Origin: a bacterium
Lineage (GTDB): Bacteria > Electryoneota > RPQS01
DNA: 64,000 nucleotides
Direction of reading: 5' to 3'
Assembly: GCA_016703065.1 (NCBI GenBank)
Contig: JADJCU010000003.1
Span: forward strand, 481,696-545,695
This document shows, in pieces, positions 44,616 through 55,729 of this stretch. Position 1 is the first letter of the stretch. The number at the start of each line of letters is the position of its first letter. The notes beneath the pieces are model-generated. The model saw nothing but the letters and a program-made list of their open reading frames with translations, was not told the DNA's origin and did no database searches. Both the position numbers and the translations under genes were made by a program.

Positions 44616-47600
44616 GTGCGCTTGAGCGTCCTCAGTTGGGGGAGTTCGCTGGTCGTGGGGGTATGTGCCTTCGCGGCCTCGGCCTCTTGTGAGACGGTTG
44701 TTACCCCGGGCAACGTATCGGGGAATTGGACGATTCAGGGCAGCCCGTATGTAATATCCGGTGGGAATGTGACGGTTCCGGACGGGCAGCGGCTGAAGAT
44801 TGAAGCTGGGGTCCGGGTCGAATTCAAGAGCCACCATAAGTTCGTGGTACAGGGCCATCTGTCGGCCCAGGGGTTTCCCGCAGACTCAATTGTTTTCAGT
44901 TATACCGGACCGGACTCACTTCCCGGTTGGAGGGGATTTCGCTTGTTGAGCGCGGACAGCGTGCGGTTCGCGTACTGCAGATTCGAGCACGGATCGGCGA
45001 TTTACGGCAGCGGCAGCGATAGTACGGGCGGTGTCGTGTTCATGAATGGGGGGAGCGTTGTGGAGTTCCGGCACTGCGAGTTCCAGAAGAACTATGCAGG
45101 GTCGAGCGGCGGCGCCATTTATGCGGGCTCGGGAACGGCCGCAAAGTGCTACGACTGTGTGTTCATCAGGAACCGCGCAAAGGGAGATGGGGGAGCGGTA
45201 TTCGCGAATAGCGCCCACGGTTCGGAGTTTGAGCGCTGCGAGTTTGTCGAGAACGTTTCCGAAAAAGGCGGCGGAGCGATTTTCAATCGTTACGCGAACG
45301 CATCTTACATAGACTGTTACGTGCATCATAACGTTGCGCGGAGCAGCGGCGGGAGTTTGGTGGTTACGGGACCCCCAAGCTTCCGCCGTTGTGTTTTCGA
45401 GAGCAATGTTACGCAGATCGCTCAGGGCGGCGGCGCATATATTTATGACAGCACAACGACGGCGACGTTTGACTCGTGCGCATTTCGGTACAATCGCTCT
45501 TTGCTTCGCGACGGGGGCGGCGTGTATTGTTGGGAGTCCCCTCCCCGCTTCACAGACTGTCAGTTCATCGGAAACTATTCGTCGGACGACGGCGGCGGCG
45601 TGCACGCCTATCGTTCAGGCGCGAATCCGGTCTTTTTGCGCTGCCTGTTTGAGTACAACGAATCGTCTGACGACGGCGGCGGTCTCATCATCAGCCGATA
45701 CAGCAAAGCTGTGCTGACAGACTGCGTTATCCGGAACAACACGGCCTCGGGTCGCGGCGGCGGCGGAATCTACTTTCAATTGCTGTGCGAGCCGGTGATC
45801 ACGAACTGCGTGATTGAAAACAACACATCGAACTTTGGCGGGGGCGGGCTGCATATCAACACGGGCAGTCCAACACTGCGGGATTGCGCGATTCGCGGGA
45901 ATGTGACGGACTCGACCGGGGGCGGACTGTACGCAGAAGGAGCGACCTTTTTGATGGAGCGCTGCACGATTTCTGGGAACCGCGCGGTCGATCACGGCGG
46001 CGGTGTGGCGCTCTGGATCTCCTCTCCCATGTTATCGCAGTGCCGGATTGAGGGGAATCATGCGGACTCGCTGGGCGGCGGTGTGTATCTGCTTGATTCA
46101 CAGCCGCAGCTCAGCAATTGTCTGATTGCGGAGAATGAGGCAGTTTTTCGAGGCGGAGCACTCTATGCGGATCATTCGTTTCCGGAGTTGCGGCATTGCA
46201 CCATCGTGCAGGGACGTTCGCCGAATGGTCATATGCTGTATTCGGAGCAGTCATCAGGCTTGCTGAGCGCTTGCGTTTTGGACAATACTCTGCCAACTTC
46301 GGCGAATGGTGAACCTCCCGCCGGTCTCGGAATGCAGTTCAACGGTCAGGGCTGGCAGATTCACAATTCACTGCTCCATGCATTGGGTATCCCGGAGTAC
46401 AATGGCGTATTGCCTGTCGGTTTTGGAACGTTGGCTGGTGTGACTGCAGCGGGAGACTCGTGCGACGGTTACGGGAATGTGTTCATGTCTCCCGAGTTCG
46501 CCGATACAGCCCCGGATCCGTATTCGTTTAGAGAGGTCGGCGCTGCAAGCCCAGCGATCGATGCCGCACCGTCCGGGTCTTTGCTCGTTGACGTTGCAGG
46601 CTGTCCGCGGAACAGCGTGGAGACCGACCTTCCCGACATGGGCTGTTACGAGTCCAGTCGCCGCAGCCAGACGATTGGACTCTGGGGCGTTCAAACAGGA
46701 CAACTGGACAGCGGAATTTATGACGTGTACGGTGATCTTGTAGTACCGTTCGGCGAGAAGCTTGTGCTTACTGCCGGAGCGGAACTACACTTTGCAGGGC
46801 CGTTTGCGATTCTTGTGTATGGCAGTCTTGAGGCGCGCGGCACCGTCCAGGATTCGGTGCGGTTAACTGCGGATTTGACGGCAAATTTGCGGGGTTGGCG
46901 CGGGGTTCGCTTGGCGGGGACTGATAGTATAACGACATTAGCCCACACGGTCATTGAAGGTTGTCGGGTCGAATCCTCGGACAGCAGCGGCGGCGCGATT
47001 GGAATTTTCGGTGGTAGCGTTGAACTCGTGGACTGCGCAATTCGCCGTTGTGTATCGAGCGGTAACGGGGGCGGTGTGCGTGTTGTGTCAGGTTCGCTTT
47101 TGGCACGGCGGAGCATATTTGAAGAGTGCGACGGCCTTTCGGGCGGCGCCGTGTTCCTGGGCCAAGATCAATCAGCGCAGCTCGACTCTTGTGAGATTCG
47201 GCTGTGCAGCGCGGGCGCCGGGGGCGGAATTTCCGTTGAAAGCGGCACGGTGTCGCTGCTGAATGTACGATTTGAAGGCAACAGCGCTCAAGACGGCGGC
47301 GCGATCTACTTACGGAACAGCGCGGCATCCGTAAGCGGAACATCAGTAGCGGACAACAGTTCAAGTTCGTCGGGTGGCGGCGTGTATTTGGTGGGCAGCA
47401 CGTTGTCTGCCGATAGCGTCACCTTGACTGGGAACAGTTCCCAAGTCGGCGGTGGGCTTTACGGTTACAATTCAACGGTAAATGCAAGTCAAACAAGTTT
47501 GGAGTCCAATGTTGGGGTTGAAGAGGGCGGTGGACTGTTCTTTGATCAGTGCACAGGTCACATCGAGCGTGGCGTGTTTTCAGAGAATGAGAGCGGACGC

Positions 47601-48315
47601 GGAGCCGGGATGTTCCTGGTACACGACTCGACTCATTTCAGTCGGTGTACGATAGATGCGAATACGGGAATCGAAGGCAGCGGAGTCTATCTTGAAGATT
47701 CGCATACGCGTCTCACAACGTCACAAGTCACCAACAACGACTACGGTTTCTATTTCGCGAACAGCCCGGCCAGCGTAGTCGAATATAACAACGTATTTGG
47801 AAATCGATTCGCAGATTTTATCCATCTATCGGGTGATTCCTCGCATGGACCGGCAGGGTTGGGAGTGATTGGTCCACGTAACCGGTTGGGTTTCCGCTGC
47901 GATGTTTATTACAACATGCACGAGGACCCGGGTTACGAGACGCCCGGCGAGGGGAACTACCAATTGGTGATCGGTTCTCCCTGTTTGGATGCCGGGAGTC
48001 CGGCGGAGCCGTGTGATGACGACCTGACGTTCCCGGATATCGGGGCCTTTCACACGCCGACGGGGGCGAATACTGATTCCTACGGGTCTGACGAGCGTTA
48101 TGGAAGAGAGCGGAGAAATGCGATTGATCTGGCAACGACCAAGCGGAGAGCGGTTGTGTAATGACGATTATCTGAGCTATCAGGTAGAGGTGACAGATTC
48201 ACTTGGAACGTGGCAAGCGGCGGCGTCAACCCCTGACACGACTGTGCTGCTGATCTTACCTGATACGGGAGATTCTACTCGATTGGTGCGCGTGCGATCC
48301 GTCATTATGGAATAG
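44616..48315 (+). CDS. Secreted right-handed beta-helix repeat protein with internal duplication, frameshift near the 3' end
   Basis: GTG 44616 follows GTGGAG. A signal peptide (RLSVLSWGSSLVVGVCAFAASASC) is followed by more than 1,100 residues of short parallel beta-helix coils with the recurring N-x-[SAT]-x-x-x-GGG-[LIV]-[YH] pattern (NNTASGRGGGGIYFQ, NNTSNFGGGGLHINTG). This pattern is seen in polymorphic outer-membrane and adhesin-like proteins. The opening block (residues about 35-125, ending PGWRGFRLL) recurs at about 690-775 (LRGWRGVRLAG), showing a duplication. The frame stops at 48161, but a shift near 48080-48100 restores EESGEMRLIWQRPSGERL...YLSYQVEVTDSLGTWQ, a fibronectin-III-like end, to 48315. 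The role is probably cell-surface adhesion or glycan binding. Confidence 0.8.
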
Positions 48316-48664
48316 ATACGAATGGAATTGAGAGAACTTGGCCCGTCGTTGACCGGCCTTTTTCGTTTTACGGGGTGCGGAACCGGTCGCACCCGGCATC
48401 GAGAAAGTGCAGGATTAATAGGATTTTGTAGTTGCATTTTGGAAAGAGATATCCTATGATACGGGAATGCAAGGTCCAGAATAGGCGGTCCGAATAGCCC
48501 GCATTTTAAAGCGAGCATTGGCGCTTAAGTTGCTTGCCAAAACAGGTACTTAGAATAAGATATTTAGAGTCTGGTTTTGATTAGGAGAAGACATAGGGGG
48601 CAACGCACGGCACTTGGCGTCGCGCGGCGGTGAACTCCGTGCCTCTGTTACAGCCAGAGAGTCC
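48316..48664. other. Spacer before the cbb3 operon
   Basis: No gene. A weak GGCC...GGCC hairpin followed by TTTTT lies at about 48340-48364 and may end the beta-helix transcript. I found no good FNR box (TTGAT-N4-ATCAA). Confidence 0.4.
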
Positions 48665-51101
48665 ATGTCAGAACGTGAGTATTCATCGTCATCCGTTAAA
48701 TCGGCGACGGGCTCGAGCCAGTCGTGTGAGCATTGCGGGTTAGCGGTTCCGGCCGGGCGGTTGCGCGAGGACGAGCCGTCGTTTTGTTGCGCGGGCTGCG
48801 AGGCGGTGTATGCAATACTTCACGAGAGCAATCTGGATGACTATTACGCTCTTCGCGACGAGCTTGGGACGGGCAAGCGCGGACCGGCCCGGGTCACGGG
48901 CAAGACATTTTCGTTTCTCGATGAACCGGAGTTCCTGAAGCGCTACGCGGAACCGCGCGCCGAGGGCCGGATGTCGATCCGATTTTATCTTGAGGGCGTG
49001 CACTGCGCGGCGTGCTCATGGCTTGTCGAGAAGGTTCTCCTTGAAAAGCAGCGCGTCGCGTACGCTCATCTGGATATAGGCCGGTCGGTTGTGGAGATCG
49101 TGTTCGATCCTCTGACGACCGCTCTGAGTTCGGTTGCGCGTGTGCTGGACAGCTTCGGCTACACTCCGCATCCGCTGCAGGACGACAGCGTCTCGCGAGC
49201 GCGCAAGAAAGAGGCGCGCAGCCTGCTGTTGCGAATGGGCGTTGCCGGGTCCATGGCAGGTAACATCATGCTGATGGCTGCGGCGCTGTATGCGGGAGAG
49301 TTCACGGGGATGGATCCGCAGCAGGCGAATCTGTTTCGGTGGGTGAGCTTCGGGCTGTCGCTACCGGCGGTATTTTATTCGGCGCTGCCGTTTTATCGCG
49401 GCGCCTGGGCAGGGCTGCGGGCGAAGATGCTGCATATGGATCTTCCGATCAGCCTTGGGATCGCTGCTGCATTTACGGTGAGCGTCACGGCAACAGTCAT
49501 GCAGCGCGGCGAAGTCTACTATGACAGTTTGTCGATTCTGATCTTTCTGTTGCTGGTGGGCAGGTTGTTGTTGAGTCGAGCCACGGCGCGCGCCGCAGAC
49601 GCGGCCGAAACGTTGATGGAGCAAGCGCCGCAGACGGTACGGCGGGAAGTTGACGGCGTGATCAGCGATGTACCGCTGGCGGCGGCCGAAGCGGGTGACA
49701 CGCTGGTATTTTTGCCGGGCGATGTGGTTACCGTCGACGGCGTAGCCACGCAGAACGGTTGGGTCACCGAAGCCCATTTGAGCGGTGAATCGGATCCGAT
49801 CTTGAAAGCGGCGGGGGACCTTGTGTTTGCGGGGTCTCAGATTGTCACGATGCCGTTGCGTGTGCAGACCACGGCGACGGGCGGCTACACTCGACTTGCG
49901 CAGCTTGCAGAGATGACGCGGCGCGCAACGACAGAGCGCGCAGGCATCGTGCGGCTGCATGACCGGATCGCGGGTTACTTCGTGGCGGTCGTGCTGACAT
50001 TGGCGGCGCTTACTGCACTGATCTGGTGGCGACTGGATTCAACACAAGTATTGTGGAATGTCGCGGCGCTGCTGGTGGTGACGTGCCCGTGCGCCTTGGG
50101 ACTTGCGACACCGGTTGCGTTGTCGATGGCGATGGGACGAGCAGCGAAACGCGGGATCTTTATCAAGTCCGCAGATGCGCTTGAGCGGGCGGCGAAAGTC
50201 ACGCACGCGCTGCTCGACAAGACGGGAACGCTGACATCGGGCCGGATGGAGGTGCTTAGCGCGGAGTTTGACGCGGAGCTGACCGGGGCGGACCAAGAGC
50301 GGGTGCAGGAGCAGATTGCGGCTCTCGAACGCTTCGCGGTTCACCCTATTGCAACGGCCTTGCAGCGATACAAGGCGGCAACGGAGCCTGTGACAGACGT
50401 ACGCGGGCACGGACAGGGCATCGAGGGCGTCGTCGGTGACGCGAAGATCGTGATAGGATCAAAACGGCTCATCTATGAATTAGAGATAAGAGTCCCGGAC
50501 TGGGCGGCCAAGGCTAAGGTAAACGTGCTTGCCGCAGTGAACGGGCGAGTGGTTGCCGGATATTTGATTGCGGATCCGATCAGTCCTGAAGCTGCGCGAG
50601 CGTTGATGGCGCTTCAGCGGCGGGGGATTTCAGTAGAGCTGTTGAGTGGAGATCATGCGGACGAAGTAGAGCGCGTGGCGGGGGCATTAGGGGATAGCCA
50701 CTGCGCGGGGCGAAGTGACGCCCGGAGCAGAAGCTGGCGCGGATTGCCGAGCTTGAGCGCGGGGGATAGCCACGGCGATGTTTGGCGACGGGGTGAACGA
50801 TGCGGCGGCGCTGTCTCGGGCAACGGTAGGCGTGTCGGCGGCGGAAGCGGCGGATGTAGCCAGAAGCGCGGCGGACGTGTTTGTTTCGCGGCGCGGCCCA
50901 GAAGCGTTTGCGGAATTGGTGTCGCTCTCGCGGAACACGCTGCACACGATCCGGCGCAACGTTGTGATCGCAATCTGTTATAACGCGCTGGGAGCGGGAT
51001 TGGCGATGGCAGGATCGATTTCGCCGCTGGTGGCGGCGCTGCTGATGCCGGCCTCATCGTTGACCGTCTTGACGCTGGCAGTGCGGGGGAGCAAGCCGTG
51101 A
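48665..51101 (+). CDS. ccoI: Copper-loading P1B-ATPase of cbb3 oxidase (CcoI/FixI), three indels near the 3' end
   Basis: ATG 48665 (MSEREYSS...). The N-terminal FixI-type zinc-finger-like segment CEHCG...SFCCAGCEAVY is followed by an HMA domain with GVHCAACS, then the ATPase core with TCPCALGLATP, LLDKTGTLTSG and, after repair, GDGVNDAAALSRATVG. Between 50690 and 50765 three homopolymers are wrong (GGGG 50690-50693, CCC 50721-50723, GGGGG 50761-50765). Correcting them gives GIATARGEVTP-EQKLARIAELERGG-IATAMFGDGVNDAAAL, the normal P-type sequence. About 810 residues. CcoI moves copper toward the periplasm to load the binuclear centre of CcoN. It overlaps ccoS by four bases. Confidence 0.9.
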
Positions 51102-51265
51102 ACATCCTGTACTTATTGATGACGCTCGCTGTAGTGTTCATCCTGGTATTCATCGGGTTCTATTTGTGGGCCGTGCGCGGCGGGCAGTTTGACGATTTGG
51201 AGAGTCCGGCGCACAAGATTCTATTGGACGACAAACAAACGCACAAAGATAAAGACGGGAAGTAG
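51098..51265 (+). CDS. ccoS: cbb3 oxidase maturation protein CcoS
   Basis: A 55-residue single-helix protein with a GTG start overlapping the ccoI stop (GTGA). It begins VNILYLLMTLAVVFILVFIGFYL and continues WAVRGGQFDDLESPAHKILLDD. The W-x-x-x-x-GQFDDLE-x-PA motif after one membrane helix is the CcoS/FixS signature. CcoS is needed to insert haem b and copper into CcoN. It lies between ccoI and ccoNO, as usual. Confidence 0.95.
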   Translation: MNILYLLMTLAVVFILVFIGFYLWAVRGGQFDDLESPAHKILLDDKQTHKDKDGK

Positions 51266-51269
51266 CTCC

Positions 51270-53399
51270 ATGTCCATGGAAACCTATCGGTACGATTACG
51301 ATATCGTCCGCAAGTTTGTCATCGTGACCCTGCTCTGGGGCGCGGTGGGCATGCTTGTGGGAGTTATCGTGGCGGCACAGCTCGCCTTCTGGCAGCTCAA
51401 TTTTGACACGTCGTTCCTGACGTTTGGCCGACTTCGCCCCTTGCACACGAACGCGGTTATCTTCGCGTTTTCGGGCAATGCGATTTTTGCCGGCGTGTAC
51501 TATTCAATGCAGCGTCTGTTGAAGACGCGCATGTTCAACGACACGCTGTCGCGCATCCATTTCTGGGGGTGGCAGCTGATTATTGTGCTGGCGGCGGTGA
51601 CGCTGCCGCTGGGGATTTCGACGTCGAAAGAGTATGCGGAGCTGGAGTGGCCGATTGATATTCTGATCGCTTTGGTCTGGGTCGTGTTTGCGATCAACTT
51701 CTTTGGCACGATAATCAAGCGTCGCGAGCGGCACTTGTACGTTGGTATCTGGTTCTACATTGCGACGGTCGTGACGATCGCCATGCTTCATATTGTGAAC
51801 AGCCTGGCGATTCCGGCAACGTTCTTGAAGAGCTACTCGATTTTTGCGGGTGTTCAGGACGCTCTGGTGCAGTGGTGGTACGGTCACAATGCTGTGGGTT
51901 TCCTGCTGACGACGCCGTTCCTTGGGATGATGTACTACTTCATGCCCAAGGCGGCCAATCGACCGGTTTACAGTTATCGACTGTCGATTATTCACTTCTG
52001 GGCTCTGGTGTTCCTGTATATTTGGGCGGGACCACATCATCTGCACTATACTGCGCTGCCGGATTGGGCGCAAACTGTTGGCGCGGTGTTCAGCGTGATG
52101 CTGATTGCGCCGTCCTGGGGCGGCATGTTGAACGGACTTTTGACGTTGCGCGGGGCATGGAACTTGGTTCGTCAGGAACCGATTCTGAAGTTCTTTGTGC
52201 TGGCGGTGACGTTCTACGGGATGTCAACGTTCGAAGGGCCGATGATGTCAATCAAGGCGATTAACTCGCTGACGCACTACACCGACTACACGGTCGCCCA
52301 TGTTCATGGCGGCGCGTTGGGCTGGGTAGGTTTCATGGTCTTCGGTATGTTCTACTATCTGATTCCGAAGCTGTGGAAGACGGAACTTTATTCCAAGGGA
52401 TTGGCGACGACGCACTTCTGGATTGCGACGATTGGTATCATGCTGTATATCGTGCCGATCTGGACGGCGGGCATCATGCAGGGGTTGATGTGGCGCGCAT
52501 TTGACGCGGACGGACTCTTGCAGTATCCGAATTTTGTCGAGACATCGCAGCGGATTCTTCCGTTCTATCATACGCGTGTGTTGGGCGGTTTAATGTATCT
52601 TGCGGGCATTATTCTGATGTGCTACAACGTGTGGAAGACAGTCCGTAACGTCGAGCCGGTTGAGGAGGAGGGGACGGCGCCGTCGCTCGCGAGTTTGAAG
52701 CCCGCGACCTATTCGGGCAAATCGAGCTGGCACCACGTTCTGGAAGGTCAGCCGTTTGCATTCACGATGGTCGTAGTGGTGATGATCACGATTGGCGGTA
52801 TTGTGGAAATCGTACCGCTGTTGACACCGAAGAGCTATGTACCGATCAAGTCGAGCGCGGCGGTGCCGCTGACTCCTCTTGAGCTCACGGGCCGTGACAT
52901 CTACGTTCGCGAAGGCTGTTACAACTGCCATTCGCAGATGATTAGACCGCTGCGGGACGAAGTGTTGCGCTACGGTGAATATTCCAAGCCGGGTGAGTTT
53001 GAATACGATCATCCGTTCCAGTGGGGATCGCGACGCATTGGCCCCGATTTAGCACGAGTGGGCGGCAAGTATCCTGATCATTGGCACTATCTGCATTTCA
53101 TGGACCCTCGTTCGACGTCACCGGGCTCGATCATGCCGAAGTATTCGTGGCTTACAGAGAGTGACTATAACACGTCGGACATCCAGGCGAAGATGAAGAC
53201 GATGGTGATGCTGAACGTACCGTACACGGAAACGGAGATTGAGAACGCAGCCCAGTCGATGCGTTCGCAGGCTTCGCAGATTTCCGAACGACTGACGGCG
53301 GAAGGAATCACTGGCATGCAGGACAAGGAGATCGTGGCCATGATTTCGTACTTGCAGCGCATGGGCAAGCAGCCACAGCAGCTATTGGCGGGCCAATAA
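51270..53399 (+). CDS. ccoNO: cbb3-type cytochrome c oxidase, fused subunits I and II (CcoN-CcoO)
   Basis: The 709-residue protein starts at ATG 51270 (a second ATG is two codons on). The CcoN part (1-about 470) has twelve helices with the haem and copper ligands: LHTNAVIFAF, WWYGHNAVGF, GPHHLHYT and HVHGGALGW. A linker leads to a membrane anchor (FAFTMVVVVMITIGGIVEIVPLL) and the CcoO part with one haem c site CYNCH and distal Met in GSIMPKY. CcoN is the proton-pumping O2-reducing subunit and CcoO brings electrons to it. The fusion of the two is common in Bacteroidetes and relatives. The enzyme has high oxygen affinity and suits low-oxygen growth. Confidence 0.97.
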   Translation: MSMETYRYDYDIVRKFVIVTLLWGAVGMLVGVIVAAQLAFWQLNFDTSFLTFGRLRPLHTNAVIFAFSGNAIFAGVYYSMQRLLKTRMFNDTLSRIHFWGWQLIIVLAAVTLPLGISTSKEYAELEWPIDILIALVWVVFAINFFGTIIKRRERHLYVGIWFYIATVVTIAMLHIVNSLAIPATFLKSYSIFAGVQDALVQWWYGHNAVGFLLTTPFLGMMYYFMPKAANRPVYSYRLSIIHFWALVFLYIWAGPHHLHYTALPDWAQTVGAVFSVMLIAPSWGGMLNGLLTLRGAWNLVRQEPILKFFVLAVTFYGMSTFEGPMMSIKAINSLTHYTDYTVAHVHGGALGWVGFMVFGMFYYLIPKLWKTELYSKGLATTHFWIATIGIMLYIVPIWTAGIMQGLMWRAFDADGLLQYPNFVETSQRILPFYHTRVLGGLMYLAGIILMCYNVWKTVRNVEPVEEEGTAPSLASLKPATYSGKSSWHHVLEGQPFAFTMVVVVMITIGGIVEIVPLLTPKSYVPIKSSAAVPLTPLELTGRDIYVREGCYNCHSQMIRPLRDEVLRYGEYSKPGEFEYDHPFQWGSRRIGPDLARVGGKYPDHWHYLHFMDPRSTSPGSIMPKYSWLTESDYNTSDIQAKMKTMVMLNVPYTETEIENAAQSMRSQASQISERLTAEGITGMQDKEIVAMISYLQRMGKQPQQLLAGQ

Positions 53400-53593
53400 T
53401 GCTACGCGACTTGATCAACAATACGGGAACGTCGGTTTGGTCAGTGGTGTCATTGATCGCGATGTTCGTGGCCTTCGTGGCGGTTTTATACTGGACGTTT
53501 TCGGGCAAGAAGGACCGTTTTGAAGCCGAGAACCGCCTGCCGCTTGACGATGACGAGCCCACCGCCACTCACACGCAATCCACGAGAGGATAG
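53399..53593 (+). CDS. ccoQ: cbb3 oxidase subunit CcoQ
   Basis: The 64-residue protein has its ATG overlapping the ccoNO stop by one base (TAATG). One membrane helix (about 14-34, VVSLIAMFVAFVAVLYWTF) is followed by SGKKDRFEAENRLPLDDDEP, the F-x-x-x-x-x-LPLDDD tail typical of CcoQ. CcoQ stabilises the oxidase complex. Confidence 0.9.
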   Translation: MLRDLINNTGTSVWSVVSLIAMFVAFVAVLYWTFSGKKDRFEAENRLPLDDDEPTATHTQSTRG

Positions 53594-53599
53594 ACCCTC

Positions 53600-54265
53600 A
53601 TGAGCGATAAGCAGAAAGACACGAAAGTTGACGAGCTACTGCCGGGCGATTTTATTCCGGCGCAGGAGCTTCTTGAGCACGAGTATGACGGCATTCAGGA
53701 GGCGGATAATCCCCTTCCGAAGTGGTGGGTGCAGCTGTTTCTAATCTGCATCGTGTTCGCGGTGGTTTACACGCCGTTGGTGCACATGTTTGATCTATTG
53801 CCGAAGAGTTTCCTTGCTCGGGACATAGCTCACGCAGCGATGGCGGCAGACCAGCGCGAGGCCGAGCTGATTGCGTCGGGCGCTTACGACGCTGACCCTG
53901 TTGCCGCCGGGAAGAAGTACTATGCCACATTTTGTGTGACTTGTCATGGGACGTACGGTGAAGGCGGAATTGGCCCGAATCTAACGGACCAATTCTGGAT
54001 TCACGGTCCGGAAGAGACTCAAATTATGGGGACAATCGTGAACGGCGTTGCTGCGAAAGGAATGCCGACGTGGGGCCCGATTTTGGGTGAGCGGAAGATT
54101 AAGATGATTACGGCCTACGTGATGACGCTTTGGAACAGTAATCCTCCTGCGGCCGGGAAGAAGGCGGAGGGCGAAGCGTATGACATGGCGGTGATTCGCG
54201 CGCCGAAGGATGCGGCACCTGCGGACTCGTTGGCTACTGCTGCGGATACGACGAAGAAGATATAA
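53600..54265 (+). CDS. ccoP: cbb3 oxidase subunit III (CcoP), single-haem form
   Basis: The 221-residue protein has the N-terminal CcoP segment HEYDGIQEADNPLPKWWVQLF, one membrane helix (VQLFLICIVFAVVYTPLVH), and one cytochrome c domain with haem site CVTCH and Met in KGMPTWG. Most proteobacterial CcoP proteins carry two haems c in about 300 residues. Only one CxxCH is present here, and the end is an Ala/Asp-rich tail. It hands electrons from soluble cytochromes to CcoO. Confidence 0.93.
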   Translation: MSDKQKDTKVDELLPGDFIPAQELLEHEYDGIQEADNPLPKWWVQLFLICIVFAVVYTPLVHMFDLLPKSFLARDIAHAAMAADQREAELIASGAYDADPVAAGKKYYATFCVTCHGTYGEGGIGPNLTDQFWIHGPEETQIMGTIVNGVAAKGMPTWGPILGERKIKMITAYVMTLWNSNPPAAGKKAEGEAYDMAVIRAPKDAAPADSLATAADTTKKI

Positions 54266-54301
54266 TCGTCGTTTGAGATTTGGGGAGCGGAAGGAAATAG
54301 T

Positions 54302-55726
54302 TTGGATAAATCAAAGGAGTTGCCGGTAGTGAATGGGCCAGCGATGCCCAACCTCACGGCGACGATTGGCAAGCACGGCAAGCGGAAGTGGGTCTATCAC
54401 GACCCCGCGAAGGGTAAGTGGGCAAGTCGCCGCAATATCCTGAGCGCGATATTGATCGTCTTCTATCTTGTCGCGCCGTTTCTTCAGATCAACGGCAATC
54501 CATTTGTATTGTTTGATCTGGTAAGTCGACGGTTTTCGTTTTTCGGGCATACGTTTCTGGCGACCGACCTGTATCTGCTGGCACTGCTATTGGTAATGTC
54601 GGTATTGGCTCTGTTCTGGTTTTCGGCGATGTTTGGCCGGTTGTGGTGCGGATGGGCCTGTCCGCAGACGGTCTATCTGGATGGTGTGTTCTATCGGATT
54701 GAGCGCTGGATCGAGGGGAATGCCCGGCAGCGCCGCGAATCTGACGACGGACCTCACGATGAAGGCTGGTGGACGAAGAAGATCGTGAAACATGCGATAT
54801 TCTGGCTGATCGCGACGGCGATGAGTCTGAGTTTCACGGCGTATTTCATTGGGCCGGAAGCGTCTTACGAAATGTTCTGGACGTTCGGCGCGGCGCACCC
54901 GACCGCAATGACGGTCGCGGTGGTCATGACCGCTTTGACGTACTTCAACTTTGCGTGGTTCCGCGAGCAGTTCTGTCACTTTCTTTGTCCGTATGCGCGC
55001 ATTCAGTCGGTGTTTCTTGACGAGCACAGTCTGATTGTGGGTTACGACATGGAACGCGGGGAGCCGCGGGGCAGGATGCAGCGGACGGAGTCGGAGGTGC
55101 GCGGGGACTGCGTCGCTTGCAACCGGTGCGTTCAGGTGTGTCCGGCGGGCATTGATATTCGCAATGGGCTGCAGCTTGAGTGCATTCAGTGTACGGCGTG
55201 TATTGACGCGTGTGATACGGTCATGGCCAAGATTAGCAGGCCATTGGGTTTGATACGCTATGATTCCTTAGCAGGCATCGAGCACAAGAAACACAAGGTT
55301 GTGCGGCCCCGGGTTATGCTCTATCTGGGAGTTTTCGCGGTTCTGCTGACGCTGTTTCTGGTGCGTCTGTCGGAGCGCGAGATTGTGGACTTTGCCGTGG
55401 TACGCGCACCGGGAACTCCGTATTTGGTTCAAGAAGACGGGAAGGTGCGGAATATGCTGCAGCTCCATCTAACGAATGCGGACGCGCGAACGCGGACCGT
55501 GTCGGTGACTTTGGACTCGCCGGTTCCCGCTGAATTGTTGGTACCGGGTTCACCGTTTGAGATAACCGCGGGCGAGCGGATTAAGGCTGAGGCCTTTGTG
55601 ATGATCGCCAAGGAAAATATCACAGCCTTGGCCACACCGATTGAATTTAAGTTGATGGACGGCGCCGAGCAGATCGGGTCGGCGACGGCGAAGTTTCTGG
55701 GACCAGTATACACCGGGGGTAAGTAA
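54302..55726 (+). CDS. ccoG: cbb3 oxidase accessory iron-sulfur protein CcoG
   Basis: The start is the TTG at 54302, five bases after AAGGAA; the next ATG would cut 14 residues. The 474-residue protein has membrane helices with FGRLWCGWACPQTVYLDG, then HFLCPYARIQ and a double 4Fe-4S ferredoxin segment (CVACNRCVQVCPAGIDIRNGLQ and CIQCTACIDACD). The C-terminal Ig-like domain is LHLTNADARTRTVSVTLDSP. CcoG (RdxA/FixG) is thought to reduce Cu2+ to Cu+ for cbb3 assembly. Stands in its usual place after ccoP. Confidence 0.95.
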   Translation: MDKSKELPVVNGPAMPNLTATIGKHGKRKWVYHDPAKGKWASRRNILSAILIVFYLVAPFLQINGNPFVLFDLVSRRFSFFGHTFLATDLYLLALLLVMSVLALFWFSAMFGRLWCGWACPQTVYLDGVFYRIERWIEGNARQRRESDDGPHDEGWWTKKIVKHAIFWLIATAMSLSFTAYFIGPEASYEMFWTFGAAHPTAMTVAVVMTALTYFNFAWFREQFCHFLCPYARIQSVFLDEHSLIVGYDMERGEPRGRMQRTESEVRGDCVACNRCVQVCPAGIDIRNGLQLECIQCTACIDACDTVMAKISRPLGLIRYDSLAGIEHKKHKVVRPRVMLYLGVFAVLLTLFLVRLSEREIVDFAVVRAPGTPYLVQEDGKVRNMLQLHLTNADARTRTVSVTLDSPVPAELLVPGSPFEITAGERIKAEAFVMIAKENITALATPIEFKLMDGAEQIGSATAKFLGPVYTGGK

Positions 55727-55729
55727 TCG

